Part shown: one piece after another, positions 57,793 through 64,000 of the stretch
Layout of the letters: each line of letters opens with the position of its first letter
How positions within the stretch are numbered: position 1 is the stretch's first letter
NCBI GenBank assembly: GCA_035358815.1
Contig: DAOPQC010000001.1
Location: 580,507-644,506 of the forward strand
Origin: Thermoanaerobaculales bacterium
GTDB taxonomy: Bacteria; Acidobacteriota; Thermoanaerobaculia; Thermoanaerobaculales; Sulfomarinibacteraceae
DNA length: 64,000 bases
Direction of reading: 5' to 3'
Position numbers and translations under genes: made by a program
The notes under the pieces: generated by a model
Database searches by the model: none
Told to the model about the DNA's origin: nothing
What the model saw: the letters and a program-made list of their open reading frames with translations, nothing else

Positions 57793-58575
57793 ATGAACAC
57801 GAACCCTGTTGACGTCAAAGTCCGCGATCGCGGCGCGAACGCGACGAGCCTCCTCATCAAGGCACGAGACATCGTGATCCAGACGGAGTTCTCCGAGCTG
57901 GCGTCGTGCGAGTTCCCGATCTGGACCAGCGCCCCGGTCCCGGTGGAGATCCCTCCCGACGGGGCCAAGAGCTTTGTCGTCGGAGCGTTCTCGGGATCGG
58001 TCACCGAGAAGGCCTTGAGCGGCGACCTTCCGAACATCATCAAGTTCCCGGTCTACAAGCAGCTCAGGGTCGCCACCCGGCAGGCCTATGACGAGCTGAC
58101 GAGCATCGACGGGGTCCCGGTCCTGGCCCGGGTGCCGCTGGCCGCGCTGGCCACCGAGGTGTCGGGCGTGGTGGACGGCCGCCTCGTCCAGACCCACTGT
58201 GTCCTGCCGCTCTGGAAGGACGGGTCCGCCGTGCTCGTGAGGCTTGACTGGTCCGAAGGCGAGCCGGCCGAAGGCACGCCGAACCCGGAGTGGCACATGA
58301 AGGCGTCGACCGGGATGCCCGTCAGCGTGGGCCTCGAGCAGCTCGAGAAGGCCTCCCGTCTGCCGGCGACCGCCACCCGCTGCCGGTACCAGATTCACGT
58401 CACTCCGTGGCTGCTCGGCGCGGAGCTGCTGGCCGACAAGGGCCAGGAGACCCCGCACGAGGTCTGGCAGCGCGCGTGGCAGTTCGACGACTTCGCTGAG
58501 TTTTCGAGCGCCCTCAGCCGCATCACCGCGGGTTTCCTGGGCTCCGGCCCGTCCGACCCGCAGCGTGCCGCGTAG
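57793..58575 (+). CDS. Conserved-looking protein of unknown function upstream of pnt
   Basis: A 260-aa soluble protein with GGAGG 9 bp before the ATG. It is beta-rich (TSLLIKARDIVIQTEFSEL, VLPLWKDGSAVLVRLDW, RCRYQIHVTPWLLGAELLA) and ends in a helical tail. No family recognised. It precedes pntAA by 32 bp with the same codon bias, so it is probably the first gene of this operon. It has no signal peptide. Confidence 0.72.
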   Translation: MNTNPVDVKVRDRGANATSLLIKARDIVIQTEFSELASCEFPIWTSAPVPVEIPPDGAKSFVVGAFSGSVTEKALSGDLPNIIKFPVYKQLRVATRQAYDELTSIDGVPVLARVPLAALATEVSGVVDGRLVQTHCVLPLWKDGSAVLVRLDWSEGEPAEGTPNPEWHMKASTGMPVSVGLEQLEKASRLPATATRCRYQIHVTPWLLGAELLADKGQETPHEVWQRAWQFDDFAEFSSALSRITAGFLGSGPSDPQRAA

Positions 58576-58607
58576 CCCTAACCAAGATCATCAAGGAGGT
58601 TCATCCA

Positions 58608-59768
58608 ATGCGAATCGCAGTCCCGAAGGAGATCCTGAACGCAGAGAAGCGTGTCGCAGCCATCCCCGAGACGGTCGAGAAGCTGCGCAGCAAGGGGTTT
58701 GACGTCGCCGTTGAGAGCGGCGCCGGCGCGGGCATCTTCATCGACGATTCCGAGTACGAGAAGGCAGGGGCCACGATCGTCAAGGACGTCGAGCAGCTGT
58801 TCGCCGGAGCCGACATCATCCTCAAGGTCAAGCAGCCGATATTCAACGAGGAGAAGAAGAAGCACGAGGTGGAGATGATGCCCGAGGGCTCGACCCTCGT
58901 CACCTTCCTCCATCCGGCCGCGCCCGACAGCCACGACATCGTGCGCAAGCTCCGCGACCGCAAGGTCACGGCGTTCACGATGGACGGCATCCCGAGGATT
59001 TCCCGCGCCCAGCGCATGGACGCGCTGACGTCGATGAGCACGGTCACCGGCTACCGCGCCGTCCTCGACGCCGCCCAGCACCTGCCCCGATTCCTGCCGA
59101 TGATCGGCACCGCGATCGGCCCGATCAAACCGGCGAACGTGCTGGTGGTCGGCGCCGGCGTCGTGGGTCTGCAGGCGATCGCCACCGCCAAGCGCCTCGG
59201 CGGGATCGTCAAGGCGTGGGACATCCGCGAGGCCGCCCGCGTCGAGGCCGGAAGCCTGGGCGCGAAGGTCGTGGGCTTCGACGTGCCGAAGGAGCTGGCG
59301 ATCGCCGAGGGCGGTTACGCCAGGCTCCTCCCCGAGGACTGGCTCAAGAAGGAGCAGGAGGCGATCGCCGACGTAATCGCCGGGTCGGACATCGTCGTGC
59401 TGTCGGCCCTCGTGCCTGGCTCGCTGGCTCCGGTGATCGTGACCGAGCAGCACGTCGCGCGGATGAAGCCGGGATCGGTGATCGTCGACGTCTCCATCGA
59501 TCAGGGCGGCAACTGCGCGCTGACCAGGCCCAGCCAGGAGGTGATGTTCAACAACGTCCGCATCTGCGGGCTCCAGAACATCCCCGGCCGCATGGCCATG
59601 CACTCCGCCTGGCTGTACGCGCACAACATGTTCCACTACATCGACAACCTCTTCAAGCAGGTCCCGGGCACGCCGGACCTCGACGACGAGATCGCGCGCG
59701 CGTCGCTCGTGACCAAGGAGGGCCGGATCGTCTTCGGGCCCGCCCTGGAAGCGATGGGCGAGCGCTGA
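58608..59768 (+). CDS. pntAA: NAD(P) transhydrogenase subunit alpha part 1
   Basis: A 386-aa NAD(H)-binding domain (dI) of the proton-translocating transhydrogenase, which uses the proton gradient to move hydride from NADH to NADP. MRIAVPKEILNAEKRVAAIP is the family start, VLVVGAGVVGLQAIATAKRLG is the nucleotide-binding turn, and VIVDVSIDQGGNCALT follows. In this split-alpha form the membrane part is the next gene. An AAGGAGGTT site precedes the ATG. Confidence 0.95.
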   Translation: MRIAVPKEILNAEKRVAAIPETVEKLRSKGFDVAVESGAGAGIFIDDSEYEKAGATIVKDVEQLFAGADIILKVKQPIFNEEKKKHEVEMMPEGSTLVTFLHPAAPDSHDIVRKLRDRKVTAFTMDGIPRISRAQRMDALTSMSTVTGYRAVLDAAQHLPRFLPMIGTAIGPIKPANVLVVGAGVVGLQAIATAKRLGGIVKAWDIREAARVEAGSLGAKVVGFDVPKELAIAEGGYARLLPEDWLKKEQEAIADVIAGSDIVVLSALVPGSLAPVIVTEQHVARMKPGSVIVDVSIDQGGNCALTRPSQEVMFNNVRICGLQNIPGRMAMHSAWLYAHNMFHYIDNLFKQVPGTPDLDDEIARASLVTKEGRIVFGPALEAMGER

Positions 59769-59800
59769 CCTCGTGACGTGAACGAACTGGAGGATTGGTC

Positions 59801-60115
59801 ATGGCCGACCTGGCACTCATGCTGCTCGTTTTCGGACTGTCGTTCGGTGTGGGCTACGCACTGATCTCGCGGGTTCCGCCGTTGCTCCACACGCCGCTGA
59901 TGTCGATGACCAACGCCATCTCGGCCGTGACCATCCTCGGCGCCATCCTGCTGTTCGCCGCTCCGATGAGCGCCGGCGACAAGGTGATCGGCGCGGTCGC
60001 GCTCGTCACCGCTGCATTCAACCTGGTCGGTGGGTTCGTGATCACCGACCGTATGACGAGCTTGTTCAAGACCCATCAGGAACCTGCAAGGGACAGTGGA
60101 GTCGCCGCCGAATGA
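59801..60115 (+). CDS. pntAB: NAD(P) transhydrogenase subunit alpha part 2
   Basis: A 104-aa membrane subunit with three hydrophobic helices (LALMLLVFGLSFGVGYALIS; TPLMSMTNAISAVTILGAI; VALVTAAFNLVGGFVITDRM). The HTPLMSMTNAIS segment is a family signature. GGAGG lies 7 bp before the ATG. Normal family length. Confidence 0.94.
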   Translation: MADLALMLLVFGLSFGVGYALISRVPPLLHTPLMSMTNAISAVTILGAILLFAAPMSAGDKVIGAVALVTAAFNLVGGFVITDRMTSLFKTHQEPARDSGVAAE

Positions 60116-60191
60116 CGCGGTCAAACCCGAGGGCTCTCGCCCTCGCCGTCGAGCGCGCCCATGCATCACGTGGGCTCGCATGGAGCTGAAC

Positions 60192-61625
60192 ATGACTGGC
60201 TCAATCTCTCTCGTCATCGACCTCTCGATCATCCTGCTGCTGGTGGTCGGCATCGCCCAGTTCCGCACGCCTCGCGGCGCCCGGCTCGGCAACGCCACCG
60301 CGGCCACTGCCCTGCTGCTCGCGATCGCGCTCGTGCTGTATCGCAACCACATCGGGGATCCGGCGCTGCTCGTGATGGCGTTGCTGGTCGGCGGCATCAT
60401 CGGGACCATCATCGCCATGCGCATCACCATGATTCAGATCCCCGCCATGGTGGCGTTCCAGCACGGCGCGGGCGGAGTGGCGGCGTGCGCCATCGCCTTC
60501 GTCGAGCTCACCCGTGCCGGCATGCCGGCGCATGTGGTCGGAGTGGTGTCAGGGTTCCTGGGACTGGCGATCGGTGCGGCGACCTTCAGCGGCAGCATGC
60601 TGGCCAGCGGCAAGCTGGCAGGCAAGCTGAGACAGACGCCGACCGTGCTCCCGGGGCACAACCTGCTGCTGCTCGGGCTCGTAGTCGCGATCGCGGTGCT
60701 GTGCGTCGCCTCCGTCAGCGCGGACGGGCTGGCGCTGCCGCTGCTGCTGGCGGGCGCGCTGGTCGCGTCGGTGCTCCTCGGCTACGTGTTCGCCATCCGG
60801 ATCGGCGGCGCTGACATGCCGGTCCTGATCTCGTTCCTGAACGCCACCGCAGGCCTGGCGGCGGCGTTCTGCGGCATCGTCATCCAGAACCGGCTGCTGA
60901 TCGCCTGCGGCGCCACGGTGGCCGCGTCCGGCTCCATCCTCACCGCGGTGATGTGCAAGGCGATGAATCGGAGCTTCATCAAGGTGCTCGGACAAAGCAA
61001 GCCGGCCGCGCCTGCAGCGGCCGAGGCGGCGCCATCGTTGACGGTTGCCGCGCCGACGCGGATCGAGAGGAGCTTCTCGGAGGCGATGGCCGTGGCCAAG
61101 GACCTGCTCGAGGAAGCAGAAAGCGTCGTCATCATCCCGGGCTACGGCATGGCCCTGGCGAGCGCCCAGTTCGAGGTCGCCTCGCTCGCGAAGCGGCTGG
61201 GGGAGATGGGCAAGACCGTGAGCTTCGCCATCCACCCGGTCGCGGGACGAATGCCCGGGCACATGAACGTCCTTCTCGCCGAGGCCGATGTGGACTACGA
61301 TCAGCTCCTGGAGATGGACGACGTGAACCGCCTGTTTGCGGCGACCGACGTCGCCATCGTCGTCGGCGCCTGTGACGTGGTCAACCCGGCGGCGATCAGG
61401 GTTGCGGACACGCCGATCTCCGGGATGCCGATCCTGAATGCACACGAGGCCCGCAATGTCCTCGTCTGCAACCTCGACGAGCGCCCGGGCTACTCGGGAG
61501 TGCCGAATTCCCTCTATGATGAGCCGTCCACTCTGCTGCTCTTCGGTGACGCGAAGGCCACCGTGACCGAGCTGCTCGAGAGCGTGCAGGAAATCGATGT
61601 CCTGGCGAGGGAAAAGGCGTCATGA
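60192..61625 (+). CDS. pntB: NAD(P) transhydrogenase subunit beta
   Basis: A 477-aa subunit with about eight membrane helices and a C-terminal NADP-binding domain. QIPAMVAFQHGAGGVAA and MPVLISFLNATAGLAAAF are conserved membrane segments; VVIIPGYGMALASAQFEV, HPVAGRMPGHMNVLLAEA and VVGACDVVNPAA form the NADP site. The ATG at 60192 has GGAG 6 bp upstream (60180 is in frame too). The stop overlaps the next start (ATGA). Confidence 0.96.
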   Translation: MTGSISLVIDLSIILLLVVGIAQFRTPRGARLGNATAATALLLAIALVLYRNHIGDPALLVMALLVGGIIGTIIAMRITMIQIPAMVAFQHGAGGVAACAIAFVELTRAGMPAHVVGVVSGFLGLAIGAATFSGSMLASGKLAGKLRQTPTVLPGHNLLLLGLVVAIAVLCVASVSADGLALPLLLAGALVASVLLGYVFAIRIGGADMPVLISFLNATAGLAAAFCGIVIQNRLLIACGATVAASGSILTAVMCKAMNRSFIKVLGQSKPAAPAAAEAAPSLTVAAPTRIERSFSEAMAVAKDLLEEAESVVIIPGYGMALASAQFEVASLAKRLGEMGKTVSFAIHPVAGRMPGHMNVLLAEADVDYDQLLEMDDVNRLFAATDVAIVVGACDVVNPAAIRVADTPISGMPILNAHEARNVLVCNLDERPGYSGVPNSLYDEPSTLLLFGDAKATVTELLESVQEIDVLAREKAS

Positions 61626-63058
61626 TCTCTACCAAATGCCTGAGTGAGAGACTGCTCCGCGCCGAGTACGCGGTGCGCGGGCCGATCGTCCAGCGGGCGC
61701 AGGAGCTGGAGGCCCAGGGCCGGCAGGTGATCTACTGCAACATCGGCAACCCCCAGGCACTCAAGCAGCGGCCGCTGACGTACATTCGCCAGCTTCTCTG
61801 CCTGCTCGAGTACCCCGAGCTGCTCGATGACGGCGCCGTTCTTTCCCGGTTCCCGCGGGACATCGTCGACAGGGCGCGATTCGTGCTTGGCAGGCATGGC
61901 CATGGCTTGGGGGCCTACACGCAGAGCGCCGGCATCCCCTTCATCCGCCAGGCCGTCGCCGACTTCATCTCTCGCCGCGACGGCATCCCCGCGGACCCGG
62001 CACGCGTCATCCTGACGGACGGCGCGAGCAAGGGCGCGCAGGCCGTCCTCACGGCGCTCATCAGGACCGCCGACGACGGCTTCATGATCCCGATCCCGCA
62101 GTACCCGCTCTACAGCGCCAGCCTCACGCTCCTCGGCGGCCGGGCGATCGGCTACTTTCTGGACGAGCGAAACCGCTGGCAGCTCAGCGAGGAGATCCTC
62201 ACCGAGAGCCTCGCTCGCGCCCGCCGGAGCGGGACCAACGCCGTCGGCATCGTGGTGATCAACCCGGGCAATCCGACCGGTGCGGTGCTGACGCGCGAGA
62301 ACATCGAGATGATCATCGGGTTTGCCCGGCGCCACGGGCTGGCCGTGATCGCCGACGAGGTCTACCAGGAGAACGTGTACGCCTCGGGCTGCGCCTTCCA
62401 CTCGTTTGCCAAGGTGCTCCACTCCCTGGGCGACACCACGACCCCGCTCTTCAGCCTCCACTCGGTGTCCAAGGGCTTCCTCGGCGAGTGCGGGCACAGG
62501 GGAGGGTACCTCGAGCTGAGAAACGTCCCGGACGACGTGCTCGGGGAGTTCATCAAGCTGCAGTCGATCAACCTCTGTGCGAACGTGCCGGGGCAGATCG
62601 CCACCTACCTGATGGTCGCGCCGCCGGCGCCCGGGGAGGAGAGCCACGCGACCTACGTTCGGGAACGGGACGCGATCCTCGACGACCTGAGGACGAAGGC
62701 GCGAATCCTCGGCGAGGGCATCAACAAGATCCCCGGAATGTCGGTGGACGTGCCGCAGGGTGCGATGTATGCCTTCGTCCGCTTCGAGCTGCCGGAAGAG
62801 CCGGGAGTGGATCTCGGCGCGATGTCCGACTCGGAGCGCGAACGGTACGCGGCGGGACGTGACGCTGCATACTGCCTGGCCCTGCTCGAGGAGACGGGCA
62901 TCTGCGTCGTGCCGGGCTCCGGCTTCGGCCAGCTCCCGGGAACGCTGCACCTCCGAACCACGTTCCTGCCTCCGCGCGACGAGATCCAGGAGATGGTCGC
63001 CCGGCTCGGGAGCTTCCACGCCCGGTACACGCGCCGGATCAAGGAGAGGTCCGCGTGA
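61622..63058 (+). CDS. Alanine aminotransferase, eukaryote-like ALT family
   Basis: A 478-aa class I/II PLP aminotransferase. The order GRQVIYCNIGNPQALKQRPL, GAYTQSAGIPFIRQAVADF, INPGNPTGAVL and VSKGFLGECGHRGGYLEL (PLP Lys in SVSKG) matches ALT/glutamate:glyoxylate aminotransferases of eukaryotes better than bacterial AlaA. It probably moves the amino group between alanine and 2-oxoglutarate. It is translationally coupled to pntB, an unusual partner. Confidence 0.9.
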   Translation: MISTKCLSERLLRAEYAVRGPIVQRAQELEAQGRQVIYCNIGNPQALKQRPLTYIRQLLCLLEYPELLDDGAVLSRFPRDIVDRARFVLGRHGHGLGAYTQSAGIPFIRQAVADFISRRDGIPADPARVILTDGASKGAQAVLTALIRTADDGFMIPIPQYPLYSASLTLLGGRAIGYFLDERNRWQLSEEILTESLARARRSGTNAVGIVVINPGNPTGAVLTRENIEMIIGFARRHGLAVIADEVYQENVYASGCAFHSFAKVLHSLGDTTTPLFSLHSVSKGFLGECGHRGGYLELRNVPDDVLGEFIKLQSINLCANVPGQIATYLMVAPPAPGEESHATYVRERDAILDDLRTKARILGEGINKIPGMSVDVPQGAMYAFVRFELPEEPGVDLGAMSDSERERYAAGRDAAYCLALLEETGICVVPGSGFGQLPGTLHLRTTFLPPRDEIQEMVARLGSFHARYTRRIKERSA

Positions 63059-63300
63059 GTCCGATCGAAGGGTGGCCTCTGGGCGGAGGGTGAAGACGGG
63101 CCCACGCGGGCGCGGATCGGGCGGACCCCGGCCCGGCTCGCGCCCGCAGCGGGCATGGCGGTGGCCGCACTCGACCGGGGGCTCGATCTGGCGGCGCGGA
63201 GCGGTGTCCGCCCCGAGCGCACGGGCGCCGCACTGAGGGTCGGGCTCGACGAGCCGCGGCCTCGCGTCGATCAGGCTGCACCGAGGACCGCTGTGACCGG
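63059..63300. other. Intergenic gap
   Basis: About 240 bp of high-GC DNA with no supported gene or clear repeat between the converging aminotransferase and Rnk-like genes. Confidence 0.5.
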
Positions 63301-63717
63301 TCAGAGGTGGTAGTCGCCCGCGGCTTCCGGTTGGTACTGGATCTCGGTGACGGCGATCTTCAGCATCAGGCCGTCGTGGGGCCGGGGCCAGTCGATCACC
63401 TGGCCGACCGCCAGCCCCAGCACCGCACAGCCGACCGGGGCCAGCACCGACTCCCGCGCGGCGCGAAAGTCCGAGTCGCCCGGGTAGACAAGGGTGACCA
63501 CCCGCTCGACCCCGGTCGTCTCCACGAAGTAGCCGAGGCGCGAGTTCATGGTCACCACGTCGGCGGGGATCTCCTCCGGCGGGACGACGCGGGCCCTCGC
63601 GAGCTCGGCCTCGAGGAGCTTCACCGCCTCCTGATCGCGCCCATCCGAGTGGCGGTCGAGCATCTCCCGCAGGCGTTCAGCGTCCGCGCTCGTGACGATG
63701 ATTTCGGGTTTCTTCAC
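63301..63717 (-). CDS. rnk: Rnk-like nucleoside diphosphate kinase regulator / GreA-C-domain protein
   Basis: A 138-aa protein. MKKPEIIVTSADAERLREML and LEAELARARVVPPEEIPADVV match the Rnk N-terminal coil; VTLVYPGDSD, SVLAPVGCAVLGLAVGQVID and W are the FKBP-like GreA C-domain. Rnk binds RNA polymerase but lacks the acidic coil tip of GreA. GTG start with GGAGGGGGAC directly upstream. Confidence 0.9.
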   Translation of the reverse strand: MKKPEIIVTSADAERLREMLDRHSDGRDQEAVKLLEAELARARVVPPEEIPADVVTMNSRLGYFVETTGVERVVTLVYPGDSDFRAARESVLAPVGCAVLGLAVGQVIDWPRPHDGLMLKIAVTEIQYQPEAAGDYHL

Positions 63718-63953
63718 GTCCCCCTCCGTTTCTCGGTCGCGGCGTGCCTCCGATTGCGAGTGCGTCCGGCGTCACGCGCGCCTGCTCGGCTCCACACCGT
63801 TGCGTTCCAGGCGGGGCCGCCGCACCGCTGCGCCCGCCTGTACGCGACCGGACCGCTCCTGTGACGCGAGCCTTCTGCGCGCTCGCTCCGCTGCGGTGGT
63901 CCGGCTGGAGGCCCGGCTGCCGGTGCGCCTCCACGGGTTCTGAACGGCTCCCG

Positions 63954-64000
63954 TCAGGGCTCGCGGAGAGACTCCAGAGCCTTGGTGATATCGCTCGGCT
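63954..64000 (-). CDS. 3' end of a minus-strand gene (partial)
   Basis: On the minus strand the last 14 codons before a TGA at 63954-63956 read PSDITKALESLREP, a plausible C-terminal helix. The gene starts beyond the window and cannot be identified. The stretch 63718-63953 shows no other supported gene. Confidence 0.4.
   Translation of the reverse strand, partial: PSDITKALESLREP

Overview
The window is high-GC bacterial chromosome that best fits an Acidobacteriota lineage (Thermoanaerobaculia-like). This is inferred from gene repertoire only: DUF6982-like and DUF4388 proteins, a BACON-domain secreted subtilase, an HDAC-like protein, LVIVD repeats and many GTTCCC/GGGAAC hexamer intergenic repeats. 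No rRNA or other phylogenetic marker is present, so the class is a guess. One oddity is a complete archaeal-type GatD/GatE tRNA-dependent amidotransferase.

Layout. 1-42.7 kb is a housekeeping and metabolic backbone with intergenic repeats: a DUF6982-like protein, a LolA-like carrier, polyprenyl diphosphate synthase, a small TPR protein, dnaE, a penicillin-acylase-family enzyme, a large secreted serine protease, a FAH-family enzyme, an SDR, gatE-gatD, a membrane glycosyltransferase-like protein, ridA, a Tat-exported epimerase, an SDR, a double RNase H protein, cyclophilin, a TraB/GumN protein, an HDAC-like protein, a DprE2/DprE1-like pair followed by a DacB-like D,D-carboxypeptidase, an HD-like protein, TerC, pyrD, a DUF4388 protein, GT2, divergent glgP/malQ, and a metallophosphoesterase. 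Many genes here end in a composite repeat (GGATCTAGG units, GGGGATAGGG, then CCGTTC hexamers) that lies in the same orientation as the gene and sometimes contains its stop codon.

42.74-53.76 kb is an integrated mobile element of about 10.9 kb in tRNA-Thr(CGT). A 48-bp direct repeat marks its ends (attL inside the tRNA, attR at 53711-53758), and the terminator expected behind the tRNA now lies beyond attR. It encodes an excisionase-like protein, a ParB-like protein, a DnaB-N/DUF3987-like replication protein, several unknown proteins, a small-terminase-like protein, a large terminase split into ATPase and nuclease genes, a tyrosine integrase, small accessory genes, and a minus-strand three-gene operon led by a ribbon-helix-helix protein. 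No portal, capsid or tail gene is present. It therefore looks like a terminase-carrying phage satellite or defective prophage, and is the best candidate for a new system here.

53.8-57.5 kb carries a secreted unknown protein, an LVIVD beta-propeller-like protein and an uncharacterised minus-strand gene. It lacks the hexamer repeats and has a second pair of 9-mer arm-like repeats next to attR, so it may be an older insertion. 57.8-63.1 kb is an apparent operon: an unknown 260-aa protein, the three-subunit proton-translocating transhydrogenase (pntAA, pntAB, pntB) and a eukaryote-like alanine aminotransferase, linking NADPH supply with amino-acid metabolism. An Rnk-like protein and the 3' end of another minus-strand gene finish the window.
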